Shown here one piece after another: positions 1 through 8,594 of a stretch of 64,000 nt of DNA. Location: the NCBI RefSeq assembly GCF_016616235.1, contig NZ_CP067100.1, positions 6,197,001 through 6,261,000 on the forward strand, written 5' to 3'. Below the pieces are notes generated by a model, which did no database searches, was not told the origin of the DNA, and was given only the letters and a program-made list of their open reading frames with translations. Positions within the stretch are counted from its first letter, which is position 1, and each line of letters begins with the position of its first letter. Both the position numbers and the translations under genes were made by a program. This stretch comes from Bradyrhizobium diazoefficiens (lineage in GTDB: Bacteria; Pseudomonadota; Alphaproteobacteria; Rhizobiales; Xanthobacteraceae).

Positions 1-127
1 AGAAGACCATGCAGCTCGCCGTGTCGTCGCTGAATTGCGGATTCCTGGTCGCACCGACCGCCTCGTAGAAGGCGGTGGCTCGCTTGAGGTCGGTCACGGG
101 CAGATTGACGAAGATCATCCTGGGCAT
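1..127 (-). CDS. VOC (glyoxalase-fold) family protein, N-terminal part only
   Basis: The first 42 codons of a minus-strand gene that runs off the left edge. The peptide opens MPRMIFVNLPVTDLKRAT and continues with FYEAVGA, the usual first beta-alpha unit of vicinal-oxygen-chelate proteins, in which the first strand carries a metal or substrate residue and the helix has the AxxFYxxxG pattern. A good ribosome binding site (AAGGAG) lies about seven bases upstream of the ATG. The metal ligands and substrate cannot be judged because most of the protein is outside the window. It is separated by about 130 bases from the cupin gene upstream. Confidence 0.75.
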   Translation of the reverse strand, partial: MPRMIFVNLPVTDLKRATAFYEAVGATRNPQFSDDTASCMVF

Positions 128-254
128 CGGAGGCTCCTTGGGAGGGGTTCTGCCCAAGGACGGACGGCCCCGCGGCCATCCGACATCGCTTCCGGATATT
201 TTGTTGGCCTTCGCCGCGGGAGGCGGTCGCACCGAACCCGCGCTGCCTTCAGCC

Positions 255-767
255 TTACTTCTTCTCGTTGGGGTCCCGGTGCACCGGATCGATCCACAGC
301 ACGGTTTCGGGCTTCTCGACCGGCTCGATGTCGAGGTTGATTGCGACCGCCTCGCCGTCGCTGCGCACCAGCACGCATTCCAGCACCTCATCCGGGCTGG
401 CGTTGATCTCCTGATGGGGCACGTAAGGCGGGACGAAGATGAAATCGCCGGGGCCTGCCTCGGCGGTGAATTGCAGCTTCTCGCCCCAGCGCATCCGCGC
501 CTTGCCCTTAACCACATAGATGACGCTTTCAAGGTGGCCATGGTGATGCGCGCCAGTTTTGGCGTCCGGCCTGATGCTGACCGTGCCCGCCCACAATTTC
601 TGCGCGCCGACGCGCGCGAAATTGATCGCCGCAGCGCGATCCATACCGGCGGTCGATGGCACATTGGTGTCAAGCTGGTTGCCGGGAATGACGCGCACGC
701 CGTCATGCTTCCAGCGATCGTCATGATCGTGGTCATGGTGGGAATGCGAATGATCGTGGCCGGTCAT
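255..767 (-). CDS. Single-domain cupin protein with His-rich N-terminus
   Basis: 170 residues. The first 17 residues are almost all His and Asp ([17 protein letters not shown]), a likely metal-binding tail. The body is a cupin barrel: motif 1 is seen as [22 protein letters not shown] and motif 2 as [16 protein letters not shown], so the usual His/Glu metal set is present. Such proteins are cytoplasmic metal-binding enzymes or sensors of small molecules, and the substrate cannot be read from the sequence. An in-frame start further upstream exists, but it would add an unconserved Cys/Arg-rich leader, so the ATG before the His tail is preferred. It is divergent from the CsbD gene. Confidence 0.8.
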   Translation of the reverse strand: MTGHDHSHSHHDHDHDDRWKHDGVRVIPGNQLDTNVPSTAGMDRAAAINFARVGAQKLWAGTVSIRPDAKTGAHHHGHLESVIYVVKGKARMRWGEKLQFTAEAGPGDFIFVPPYVPHQEINASPDEVLECVLVRSDGEAVAINLDIEPVEKPETVLWIDPVHRDPNEKK

Positions 768-839
768 GGGACGCGCTTTCTGTTGGTTCCGTGCGCGGCA
801 AGTTACCTCAAAGCCGCATCCGCAAGCCATACCAAATTC

Positions 840-864
840 GGAACTCTCGTAGCTGCGGCACGTT
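840..864 (+). promoter_or_regulatory. EcfG-type general stress promoter of the CsbD gene
   Basis: GGAAC at 840-844 and CGTT at 861-864 are separated by exactly 16 bases. This is the -35/-10 arrangement known for EcfG, the general stress sigma factor of Alphaproteobacteria. The Shine-Dalgarno sequence AAGGAG follows at about 883 and the ATG at 896, so the geometry fits. CsbD proteins are typical stress-regulon members. The same motif with the same spacing occurs before the small gene at 10673-10888. Confidence 0.75.
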
Positions 865-895
865 GCCCCTGCGAGCAAATTGGAAGGAGAGTTTC

Positions 896-1114
896 ATGGG
901 TAGCACCAGCGACAAGATCAAAGGCACCGCCAACGAGACGATCGGCAAGGCCAAGCAGGGCATCGGCGAAGCCACCGGTTCCGACCGCATGAAGGGCGAA
1001 GGCACGGTCCAGGAAGTGAAGGGCAAGGGTCAGCAGGCCATGGGCGATGCCAAGGACGCCGCGAAGGACGCGATGGATCGCGCTGCTGCGGCGGCGCGTC
1101 GTGCGGCGGAGTAG
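896..1114 (+). CDS. CsbD family stress-response protein
   Basis: 72 residues, the usual length for the family. The protein is hydrophilic and rich in Lys, Gly and Ala, with the CsbD signature [22 protein letters not shown] followed by an Ala-rich amphipathic tail. CsbD proteins are small cytoplasmic stress proteins of unknown biochemical role, made under general stress in many bacteria. The start is set by a strong AAGGAG site eight bases upstream. An EcfG-type promoter lies just before it and a strong intrinsic terminator just after it, so it looks like a monocistronic stress gene. Confidence 0.92.
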   Translation: MGSTSDKIKGTANETIGKAKQGIGEATGSDRMKGEGTVQEVKGKGQQAMGDAKDAAKDAMDRAAAAARRAAE

Positions 1115-1134
1115 CACACGCAGCATTGAAAGCG

Positions 1135-1165
1135 AAAAGACCGGCCGAACGGCCGGTCTTTTTGT
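1135..1165. terminator. Bidirectional intrinsic terminator between CsbD and FKBP genes
   Basis: A perfect 12-base inverted repeat (AAAAGACCGGCC / GGCCGGTCTTTT) with a four-base GAAC loop. The arms supply a T-run on the plus strand and a matching A-run that serves the minus strand, so it can end both the CsbD transcript and the convergent FKBP/pao transcript. Confidence 0.9.
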
Positions 1166-1194
1166 TTGTGCATCGTCCGGAACGACGCGTCGCG

Positions 1195-1659
1195 TCACTT
1201 CACCGCGAGCAATTCCACGTCGAACATCAGCGTCGCATTCGGCGGGATCACGCCGCCGGCGCCGCGCGCGCCGTAGCCGAGCTGCGGCGGGATGATCAGC
1301 GTGCGCTTGCCGCCGACCTTCATCGAGGCAACACCCTCATCCCAACCCGCAATGACGCGGCCCTTGCCGATCGGGAATTCGAACGGCTCCTTGCGATCGA
1401 CCGACGAGTCGAATTTCTTGCCTTTCTGGCCGTTCTCATAGAGCCAGCCGGTGTAATGCATCACGCAGATCTGGCCGGGTTGCGGCGCGGCGCCGGTGCC
1501 GACGACGCTATCCGTGATCTGCAAGCCTGAAGCTGTGGTCATGGTCTTTCCTGCGGTCTGGGCCGAGGCCGTGGTGGAAACGAATGCCGGCACGCTGGCA
1601 ATCACTGTGATCGCGAGGGCCGACATGATGGCGAGGCGCACGCGCCGGAAACGCTGCAT
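1195..1659 (-). CDS. Secreted FKBP-type peptidyl-prolyl cis-trans isomerase
   Basis: 154 residues. An N-terminal signal peptide (about residues 1-34, basic MQRFRRVR then a hydrophobic stretch, cleavage after ASAQ) is followed by one FKBP domain of about 110 residues. Recognisable FKBP elements are VMHYTGWLYENG, KKFDSS, the FEFPIGKGRVIAGWDEGV core and the C-terminal YGARGAGGVIPPNATLMFDVELL. It should catalyse prolyl isomerisation during folding of periplasmic proteins. It lies 60 bases downstream of paoC on the same strand and may be co-transcribed with that periplasmic enzyme, which would make functional sense, but the gap leaves room for its own promoter. Confidence 0.92.
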   Translation of the reverse strand: MQRFRRVRLAIMSALAITVIASVPAFVSTTASAQTAGKTMTTASGLQITDSVVGTGAAPQPGQICVMHYTGWLYENGQKGKKFDSSVDRKEPFEFPIGKGRVIAGWDEGVASMKVGGKRTLIIPPQLGYGARGAGGVIPPNATLMFDVELLAVK

Positions 1660-1719
1660 AAGACACCTTCGGTTTGAGGCGGAAGGTGTCTAGCGCAACG
1701 TGAGCGGTGTTTCCACCCC

Positions 1720-4011
1720 TTACACCTCGATATTTTCCAGCCGCACCGGCAGCCTGCGGATGCGCTGGCCGGTCGCGTGATGGATCGCGTTGCAGATCGC
1801 GGCATTGGTGCCGACATTGGCGAGCTCGCCGAGGCCCTTCGCGCCAGCCGGGTTGATGTGATCGTCCTGCTCGGACAGCAGGATCACCTCCACGCCCGGC
1901 ACGTCCGCATTAACAGGCACGAGGTAGTCGGCGAAATTGTCGTTGACGTAGCGCGCGTAGCGCTCATCGATTTCGGTAGATTCCAGCAGCGCCGAGGACA
2001 TGCCCCAGATCAGGCCGCCCATCAGCTGGCTGCGCGCCGTGCGCGGATTCATGATGCGGCCGCACGCGAAGGCGCCGACCAGGCGCGGCGCGCGGATCTC
2101 GTGCGTGTAGCGGTTGATGCGGACCTCGACGAACTCCGCACCGAAGGCGTAGGCGATCTTGTCCTTCATTTGATGACCGCCGACGAGTCGCACATGCCCA
2201 CTGTGCATGGCCTTGAAGGAATCCAGCGGCGCGCCGTCCGGCTTCCACTCGCCATATTCCTCGACGACGCCGACGCCGAGCGCGTCGAATGCCTTCTCCA
2301 GGTCGAGCGGACGATCGCTCTTGGCCGCCTCCCTCGTCGGCGTCTGTCCCATGCCGACGGTTTCCTTGGCCTTGTCGGTTAAACTCTCGCTCGGCATCAC
2401 CGCCTTGAACAGCCGCTGGCGGATCTGATCGCATACCATGATCACCGCCGAGCAGGTGCTGGCCGTCGAGTTCGAGCCGCCGGCTACCGCCGCCGGCGGC
2501 AAATCGCTGTCGCCGATGAAGACGGCGACTTTCTCGAGCGGCACGCCGAGCCGCTCGGACGCGGTCTGGGCAATGATCGTATAGGCGCCGGTGCCGATCT
2601 CGTGGCCGGCGATCTCGACGCGGGTCCGCCCGTCGCGCTGAACGCGCACGCGCGCCGCTGACGGCCCCATCTGCGTCGGATAGCAGGTGGCAGCGCAGCC
2701 ATAGCCGATCAGCCAATCGCCGTCCGTCATCGATTTCGGCTCCGGCGAGCGCTGCGACCAGCCGAACGCCCTGGCGGCCTCGTCGAAGCACGCCATCAGC
2801 GACCGCGACGTATAGGGCTTGCCGTCGATCGGCTCATTGGTGGTGTCGTTGATCCGGCGGAGCTCGACCGGGTCCATGTTGAGCTTGACCGCGAGCTCGT
2901 CCATCGCGCTCTCCAGCGCGAACAGATACGGCACCTCAGGCGGCGAGCGCATGAAGCCCGGCGTGTTGCGGTCGGCGCGCACGATCGACACCAGGCTGTC
3001 GACGTTCGGACAGGCATAGAGCCGCGTCGTGGTCTTGGTGCCGCCGACGCAATAGGGGTCGGGGCGCGAGGACACTTCGGCGCCCTCGTGCCTGAGCGCG
3101 ACCAGCTTGCCGTCACGGCCGGCACCAAGCTTGATCTCGTGACGCGTCTCGGCGCGGTAAGTCGCGATGGTAAAGCCCTGATCGCGAGTGGCAACGAGCT
3201 TGATCGGCCGGCTGAGGCGCTTGGCGATGGCCGCGATGATCGCGGTTCGCGGCGTCATCGAGCCGCGCGAGCCAAAGCCGCCGCCGACATAGGGATTGAC
3301 CACCCGCACCTTGTCGGCGTCGATGCCGAGCTGCTCGGCAACGCCGTTCTTGAGACCGTAGACATACTGGCTAGGCTCGTAGATGACGAGGTTGTCGCCC
3401 ATCCAGGCGCAGCTTGTCGTGAACAGCTCCATCGGGTTGTGATGCTGGGTCGGCGTGTCGTAGGAGGCTGTAAGCCTGACTTCAGCCGCATCGAACGCCT
3501 TGGCGAAGTCGCCGACCTTCGGGTCTTCCTTGAACTGCGAATTCTGGCCCTTCGCGGCGGCTGTTGTCGTTCCCGGCGAGTCGAAGGTCGCGCTAGGTGC
3601 GGCGGCCGTATAGCTGACCTTGACGCGGTTGGCGGCCTCACGTGCGGCCTCATAGGTTTCCGCGATCACCACGGCGATGATCTGGCCATCATGGGCAATG
3701 TCGGCTGATTTGAGCGGCTGTATCGTTGTCCCGGCATAGCCACCATTACTGAACAGTTTTGACTCTTTCAGAACAGGCGCATTCTCGTGCGTGACAATGT
3801 CGATCACGCCGCGGACACGTTTGGCATCGTCGAGATCAAAGCTGTCGATGCGGCCTTTGGCAATGGCGCTGGTGACCAGGAACGCATGGGCCGGGTTGTC
3901 CAGCGGCATGTCGGACGCATAAGTCGCCCGTCCCGTGACCTTTGCCGCCGCATCATAGCGCGGCACGGGCTGGCCCATATTCGCTTTCGGCTCGGGAGCA
4001 GCAGCGGTCAT
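1720..4011 (-). CDS. paoC: PaoC-like molybdenum-binding subunit of periplasmic aldehyde oxidoreductase
   Basis: 763 residues, a xanthine-oxidase-family large subunit close in length to E. coli PaoC (732). An aldehyde oxidase a/b hammerhead domain occupies about the first 140 residues (PVPRYDAAAKVTGRATYASDM), followed by the molybdopterin-binding region with YVGGGFGSRG and the C-terminal KGLGELANVGTNAAICNAI, whose GLGE glutamate is the expected catalytic base. It would carry molybdenum cofactor and oxidise aldehydes to acids, passing electrons to PaoB and PaoA. It has no signal peptide, as expected if it rides out of the cell with the Tat-tagged PaoA. It starts two bases after the paoB stop codon, so the three genes form one operon. 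Confidence 0.9.
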   Translation of the reverse strand: MTAAAPEPKANMGQPVPRYDAAAKVTGRATYASDMPLDNPAHAFLVTSAIAKGRIDSFDLDDAKRVRGVIDIVTHENAPVLKESKLFSNGGYAGTTIQPLKSADIAHDGQIIAVVIAETYEAAREAANRVKVSYTAAAPSATFDSPGTTTAAAKGQNSQFKEDPKVGDFAKAFDAAEVRLTASYDTPTQHHNPMELFTTSCAWMGDNLVIYEPSQYVYGLKNGVAEQLGIDADKVRVVNPYVGGGFGSRGSMTPRTAIIAAIAKRLSRPIKLVATRDQGFTIATYRAETRHEIKLGAGRDGKLVALRHEGAEVSSRPDPYCVGGTKTTTRLYACPNVDSLVSIVRADRNTPGFMRSPPEVPYLFALESAMDELAVKLNMDPVELRRINDTTNEPIDGKPYTSRSLMACFDEAARAFGWSQRSPEPKSMTDGDWLIGYGCAATCYPTQMGPSAARVRVQRDGRTRVEIAGHEIGTGAYTIIAQTASERLGVPLEKVAVFIGDSDLPPAAVAGGSNSTASTCSAVIMVCDQIRQRLFKAVMPSESLTDKAKETVGMGQTPTREAAKSDRPLDLEKAFDALGVGVVEEYGEWKPDGAPLDSFKAMHSGHVRLVGGHQMKDKIAYAFGAEFVEVRINRYTHEIRAPRLVGAFACGRIMNPRTARSQLMGGLIWGMSSALLESTEIDERYARYVNDNFADYLVPVNADVPGVEVILLSEQDDHINPAGAKGLGELANVGTNAAICNAIHHATGQRIRRLPVRLENIEV

Positions 4012-4013
4012 GG

Positions 4014-5030
4014 TCAGATCTCTATCGTTACGGCCTGCTGGAGCGCGCGTGCCACCACGCGCTTGCCGAGCGCGATCTTGAAGCTGTTGTGCCGGCGCCC
4101 CCTTGCATCCGCGAAAGCGGCATCCGCCACACGCTGCGCCAGCCCGTCATCGAACTTCTGACCCTTGAGCAGCGCCTCAGCCTCGCGCGCCCGCCAGGGC
4201 ACCGTGGCAACACCGCCCAGCGCAACACGCGCATCCTTGATCGTGCCGTCCTGCACATCGAGCGCGACAGCCGCCGAGGACAGCGCGAATTCGTAGGATT
4301 GCCGGTCGCGCACCTTGAGGTACACCGAACGCGGCCAGCGGCCGGGAATGACAAAGGCCGAGATCAGCTCGCCCGGCTGAAGCGTGGTCTCGATATCAGG
4401 CGTGTTGCCGGGTGCCTTGTGCAACTCCGCGAACGGCATGTTGCGCGTGCCGGATTTTCCGGTGATCTCGACTGCGGCGTCCAGCGCGACCAGCGCCTGG
4501 GCAAAATCGCCGGGATAGGTCGCGATGCAGTGGTCGGAGGTGCCGAGCACGGCATGCATGCGGTTGATCCCGTCCATCGCGGCACAGCCGGAGCCGGGAT
4601 TTCGCTTGTTGCAATTCTCGTAGGAGATATCGCGGAAATAGCTGCAGCGCGTTCGCTGCATCACGTTGCCGCCGAGCGTCGCCATGTTGCGCAGCTGCGC
4701 GCTGGCCGCGAGCTTCAGGGAATCGGCGATCACCGGATAATCGCGCTGGATCCCGTCATGCGCGGCGACGTCCGACATCTTCGCGAGCGCGCCCAGCCGC
4801 AAGCCGTCGCCGCCCGGCTCGATCACGGACCAGCCGCGCGCGAGCGGATTGATGTCGACGATCGCGGCGGGCCGCATCACGTCGAGCTTCATCAGATCGA
4901 TCAGCGTGGTGCCGCCGGCGAGCGGCTGAGCCGCGGCCTGGGTCAGCGGATTGTTGGCGGCCGCGGCGGCGCTGAGTGCCTGCACGGCCATGCTGGGGTC
5001 GGTCGCCCTCTGGTACGAGAAAGGTCGCAT
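4014..5030 (-). CDS. paoB: PaoB-like FAD-binding subunit
   Basis: 338 residues. The N-terminal FAD-binding domain shows QPLAGGTTLIDLMK and the GNVMQRTRCSYFRD segment. A cluster of cysteines (TRCSYFRDISYENCNKRNPGSGC) matches the insert that holds an extra [4Fe-4S] cluster in PaoB of E. coli and is not found in xanthine dehydrogenase FAD subunits. The C-terminal third is a CO-dehydrogenase flavoprotein C domain. Its job is electron transfer between the molybdenum site and FAD. It sits between paoA and paoC with gaps of four and two bases. Confidence 0.9.
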   Translation of the reverse strand: MRPFSYQRATDPSMAVQALSAAAAANNPLTQAAAQPLAGGTTLIDLMKLDVMRPAAIVDINPLARGWSVIEPGGDGLRLGALAKMSDVAAHDGIQRDYPVIADSLKLAASAQLRNMATLGGNVMQRTRCSYFRDISYENCNKRNPGSGCAAMDGINRMHAVLGTSDHCIATYPGDFAQALVALDAAVEITGKSGTRNMPFAELHKAPGNTPDIETTLQPGELISAFVIPGRWPRSVYLKVRDRQSYEFALSSAAVALDVQDGTIKDARVALGGVATVPWRAREAEALLKGQKFDDGLAQRVADAAFADARGRRHNSFKIALGKRVVARALQQAVTIEI

Positions 5031-5034
5031 GCGC

Positions 5035-5649
5035 CTAGCCTTTCAAAATCTCGGGCGCGGCCTGTTTCACGGCCGCAACGATGTTGGGATAGGCGGCGCA
5101 GCGGCAGATATTGCCGCTCATATATTCGCGGATGTCGGCCTCGCTGCTGGCATGTCCTTCCTTCACGCAGGCGATCGCCGACATGATCTGCCCCGGCGTG
5201 CAATAGCCGCACTGGAACGCGTCGTTGTCGACGAAGGCCTGCTGCATCGGATGCAGGCGGTCGTCGGTGGCGAGGCCCTCGATCGTCGTGATCTCCTGCC
5301 CTTCGGCTGCGAGCGCGAGCGTCAGGCACGACACCACGCGGCGCTCGCCGATCAGCACGGTGCAGGCGCCGCACTGGCCATGATCGCAGCCCTTCTTGCT
5401 GCCGGTGAGCTTGAGATGTTCCCGCAGCGCATCGAGCACCGTGGTGCGGGCGTCGATGCGCAGGCGCTTCTCCTTGCCATTGACGTGCAGCGTGACGTCG
5501 ACGGGAAGCGCCGGATCCTGTGTAGCAGGCGCGCCCGCATTCTGCGTCGCCGCGCGCGCGGTGATCGGAACGAGGGCACTGCCGGCAGCGCCCGCCATGA
5601 AGGCGCGGCGATCGAATCCGGATGATCGGGAACTTGAATTGTCGGACAT
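5035..5649 (-). CDS. paoA: PaoA-like [2Fe-2S] subunit with Tat signal
   Basis: 204 residues. The N-terminus holds a twin-arginine signal (FDRRAFMAGAAGSALVP, about residues 10-32). The body has the two [2Fe-2S] cluster motifs of the xanthine oxidase family: CDHGQCGACTVL in the ferredoxin-like fold and CGYCTPGQ plus CRC in the helical domain. It should accept electrons from the molybdenum site and direct export of the whole complex by the Tat system. The ATG before SDNSSS is preferred to one 17 codons upstream because it places the Tat motif at a normal distance. It is the first gene of the operon. No paoD-type cofactor-insertion gene follows paoC. Confidence 0.9.
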   Translation of the reverse strand: MSDNSSSRSSGFDRRAFMAGAAGSALVPITARAATQNAGAPATQDPALPVDVTLHVNGKEKRLRIDARTTVLDALREHLKLTGSKKGCDHGQCGACTVLIGERRVVSCLTLALAAEGQEITTIEGLATDDRLHPMQQAFVDNDAFQCGYCTPGQIMSAIACVKEGHASSEADIREYMSGNICRCAAYPNIVAAVKQAAPEILKG

Positions 5650-5740
5650 GGACGGCCTCCGCCGCGTTCGAACAAGGCAGCGCACGCCTGCACCGCTCAT
5701 CGCCCCTTAACCTGAAGCAATGAGCTCCGTTCCGAACGAG

Positions 5741-5771
5741 AAAGGGCGACGCGGCAAATGCCGCATCGCCC
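5741..5771 (-). terminator. Intrinsic terminator after the gamma-glutamyltransferase gene
   Basis: A 13-base inverted repeat with one internal mismatch (GGGCGATGCGGCA / TGCCGCGTCGCCC on the minus strand) and a two-base centre, followed on the minus strand by TTTC. It lies about 45 bases past the ggt stop codon. The T-run is short, so efficiency is uncertain. Confidence 0.6.
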
Positions 5772-5816
5772 CTCGTCAACTTTTGCTGATCTTGCGCGGG
5801 GAACCGGCGCCAGCGA

Positions 5817-7403
5817 TCAATAGCCGAGCGCGCAGCCGTCCTTGCGCGGATCGGAACCGCCAGTCAGCGTGCCCTTGTCCCAATCGATCCAGATCGCCTG
5901 GGCGCCGCCGAGCGGGCCGACCACGCTGGTGGTCTTGTGGCCGAGCTTCTTCAGGCCCTCGACGATATCGGCCGGCACGCTGTCCTCGAGCTGGTACTGG
6001 CCCTCATAGTGCAGGCCGCGCGGCATATCGATCGCCTCCTGCACGTCGCAACCGTAGTCGAGGATGTTGGTCACGACGTGGGTCTGGCCGACCGGCTGGT
6101 ACTGTCCGCCCATCACCGCGAACGGCATCACCGAGCGGCCGCCCTTGGTGAGCAGGCTCGGCATGATCGTGTGCAGCGGGCGCTTGCCGCCTGCGATGCA
6201 ATTGGGATGGCCGGGCTGGATGCGGAAGCCGCCGGCGCGGTTCTGGAACAGCACGCCGGTCTTGTTGGAGACGATCGCCGAGCCGAACGAATGCGCGATC
6301 GAGTTGATGAACGAGCAGACGTTGCGGTCCTTGTCCACGACCGTGATGTAGATGGTCGAGGGATTCATCGGCGGGGCGACGTTCGGCAGGTCGAGCATGC
6401 CGTCCATGCGGATTTTCGCGATGTGCTCGTCGCAGAATTCCCTGGCAAGAATTTTTGCCACCTCGACCTGCATGTGGTCGGGATCCGCCACGTGCAATTC
6501 CCGATGCATGTAGGCAATGCGCGCAGCTTCCGCCTCGATATGGAAGCGCTCGACGCTGAGCGGGGCGTATTTGGTCAGATCGAACCGCGACAGGATGTTG
6601 AGCATCAGCAGCATGGTCAGGCCCGGGCCGTTCGGCGGGCACTGCCAGACGTCGTAGCCCTTGTACATGGTGCCAATCGGCGTCGTTGTCTCGGTGGTAT
6701 GCGCGGCGAAATCGTCGAGCGTGTGCAGGCCGCCGATGCCCCGCAGGGTCTCGACCATGTCTTCGGCGATCGCGCCCTTGTAGAAGGCATCGCGGCCGTC
6801 CTTGGCGATTGCGCGCAACGTCTTGCCGAGCTCGGCCTGGCGGATGACGTCGCCGGCGACCGGCGGCTTGCCGCCCGGCAGCAGGTAACGCACGGTGTTG
6901 GTGCCAGCCTTCAGCTTCTCGAACTGGTTCTTCCAGTCGAAGGCGATGCGCGGCGCGACGACGTAGCCCTCCTCAGCCGCCTTGATCGCGGGCTGGAGCA
7001 GGCGGTCGAAGCCGAACTTGCCGTGGTCGCGCAACACGGTCGCAAACGCATCGATCACGCCGGGGATCGAGACCGCATGCGCCGAGGTGAGCGGCACGGA
7101 ATTGATCTTGCGCTCGAGATACCAGCCGGCGTCGGCGGCCTTCGGGGCACGGCCGGAGCCGTTATAGGCGATGATCCTGCCCTCGCCGCGCGGCTGGATC
7201 AGCGCGAAGCAGTCGCCGCCGATGCCGGTCGATTGCGGCTCGATCACGCCGAGCAAGGCCGAGCCTGCCACCGCCGCGTCCACTGCCGTGCCGCCCTCGC
7301 GCAGCACCTCGATCGCGGCCAACGAGGCCTGCGGATGCGAGGTCGCCACCATCGCGTTGGTGGCGTGGACCGTGGACCTGCCGGGGAAATGGAAGTTTCT
7401 CAT
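5817..7403 (-). CDS. ggt: Gamma-glutamyltransferase family protein, apparently cytoplasmic
   Basis: 528 residues, normal for the family. The large-subunit region begins ATNAMVATSHPQASLAAIEVLREGG and contains the GIGGDCFALI segment. The expected autocleavage and catalytic threonine is Thr350 in NPSTIYITVVDKD, which aligns with the classical TTHYSVVD. The first Thr is kept, but the rest reads TIYIT, so this belongs to a divergent branch. No signal peptide is present, unlike the classical periplasmic enzyme that degrades glutathione. It may therefore hydrolyse a cytoplasmic gamma-glutamyl compound or a related amide. It stands alone between the pao operon and divergent trhO, with its own terminator. 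Confidence 0.85.
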   Translation of the reverse strand: MRNFHFPGRSTVHATNAMVATSHPQASLAAIEVLREGGTAVDAAVAGSALLGVIEPQSTGIGGDCFALIQPRGEGRIIAYNGSGRAPKAADAGWYLERKINSVPLTSAHAVSIPGVIDAFATVLRDHGKFGFDRLLQPAIKAAEEGYVVAPRIAFDWKNQFEKLKAGTNTVRYLLPGGKPPVAGDVIRQAELGKTLRAIAKDGRDAFYKGAIAEDMVETLRGIGGLHTLDDFAAHTTETTTPIGTMYKGYDVWQCPPNGPGLTMLLMLNILSRFDLTKYAPLSVERFHIEAEAARIAYMHRELHVADPDHMQVEVAKILAREFCDEHIAKIRMDGMLDLPNVAPPMNPSTIYITVVDKDRNVCSFINSIAHSFGSAIVSNKTGVLFQNRAGGFRIQPGHPNCIAGGKRPLHTIMPSLLTKGGRSVMPFAVMGGQYQPVGQTHVVTNILDYGCDVQEAIDMPRGLHYEGQYQLEDSVPADIVEGLKKLGHKTTSVVGPLGGAQAIWIDWDKGTLTGGSDPRKDGCALGY

Positions 7404-7627
7404 CGAATGTTTGCTCTCTTGGCGTCTAGGCTAAGTCTTGGGGCGCGCATCGCGCAGTCGCGGAAAAACCGGGCCTACATGACACATTCCGGCCCATCCG
7501 GGCAATGCTGGCATACCAGGGAAATGGCAGCCATCCGCTGGGCGTATAGACTTCGTGCCGCCCGCAGCCATGTGGGTTTTCGGGCCGGCGGCCGCCTGCT
7601 AAACGAGCCGACATGATTTCAGAGAAC

Positions 7628-8380
7628 ATGACTTACAAGGTCTGCGCCTTCTATCAATTCGCCGCCCTGCCCGATTACCGCGAGCTGCGCGAGCCGCTGC
7701 GGGCGTTCTGCGCCGGCCTTGCGCTGAAAGGCAGCGTGCTGCTGGCGCGGGAGGGCATCAACGGCACGATCGCGGGCGCGCCCGAGGCGGTCGACCGCTT
7801 CGCCCATGAGCTCACTCACGGTGCTCTGTTCGGCGGCAGGCTGGACAATCTCGAACTGAAGTGCTCGACGGCGGAAGCGATTCCGTTCGGCCGGCTCAAG
7901 GTGCGCTTGAAGAAGGAGATCGTCACGCTTGGCGATGCGGCCGCCGATCCGACCCGGCAGGTCGGCACCTATGTCGAGGCGAGCGAATGGAACGCGCTGA
8001 TCGCGGCGCCCGACACGCTGGTGCTCGACACCCGCAATGCCTTCGAGGTCGCGATGGGGACGTTCGAGGGCGCGGTCGATCCCGGCATCAGGAGCTTTGG
8101 CCAGTTCAAGGATTTTGCCGCGGAGCAGCTCGATTCGACAAAGCATCGCAGGATCGCGATGTTCTGTACCGGCGGCATCCGCTGCGAGAAGGCGAGCGCG
8201 CATCTGCTCGCGCGCGGCTTTGCCGAGGTCTTTCATCTCAAGGGCGGCATCCTGAAATATCTGGAAGAGGTGCCGGAGGCGCAGAGCCGCTGGCGCGGCG
8301 AATGTTTTGTGTTCGACGAGCGCGTCGCGCTCGGTCATGGCTTGCGCGAACGGGACAAGGGGTACGGCCGTGACGAATGA
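7628..8380 (+). CDS. trhO: tRNA uridine(34) hydroxylase TrhO (rhodanese-related)
   Basis: 250 residues from the chosen ATG. The N-terminal half has the family pattern CAFYQFAALPDYRELREPL and GSVLLAREGINGTIAG. The C-terminal half is a rhodanese domain with DTRNAFEVAMGTFEGAV and the active loop CTGGIRCEKASA (first Cys at residue 180). TrhO hydroxylates uridine 34 of several tRNAs to 5-hydroxyuridine. An in-frame ATG five codons upstream is possible, but the family normally starts with the MxYxVxxFY pattern. The stop overlaps the GTG start of slyX by 11 bases, so the two are translationally coupled. Confidence 0.9.
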   Translation: MTYKVCAFYQFAALPDYRELREPLRAFCAGLALKGSVLLAREGINGTIAGAPEAVDRFAHELTHGALFGGRLDNLELKCSTAEAIPFGRLKVRLKKEIVTLGDAAADPTRQVGTYVEASEWNALIAAPDTLVLDTRNAFEVAMGTFEGAVDPGIRSFGQFKDFAAEQLDSTKHRRIAMFCTGGIRCEKASAHLLARGFAEVFHLKGGILKYLEEVPEAQSRWRGECFVFDERVALGHGLRERDKGYGRDE

Positions 8381-8588
8381 GATCAAGACGCTTAGCGAGC
8401 GCATCGACGCACTGGAAATGCGCATCGCCTATCAGGACGACACCATCGAGACGCTGAACCAGACCATCACCGCGCAATGGAAGCACATCGACGCGTTAAC
8501 GCGGAAGATCGCAGAGCTCGGGGAGCGGCTCCAGGACGCCGAAGCGAATGCACCGGGCTCCGCCAACGAGCGCCCGCCGCATTATTGA
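8370..8588 (+). CDS. slyX: SlyX family coiled-coil protein
   Basis: 72 residues starting at GTG inside the end of trhO. The sequence is a short, charged coiled coil (heptad pattern ISERIDALEMRIAYQDDTIETLN type) ending in PPHY, the hallmark C-terminus of SlyX. The function of SlyX is unknown; the name comes from its position next to slyD in E. coli. An ATG sixteen codons downstream would remove the first heptads, so the overlapping GTG is preferred. Confidence 0.88.
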   Translation: MTNEIKTLSERIDALEMRIAYQDDTIETLNQTITAQWKHIDALTRKIAELGERLQDAEANAPGSANERPPHY

Positions 8589-8594
8589 GCGATA

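Noticed and set aside
5937..7616. A 559-residue open frame opposite the gamma-glutamyltransferase gene
   Set aside because: Antisense shadow of a GC-rich gene: Arg/Ala/His-rich composition, no domain, and the opposite frame has clear family motifs.
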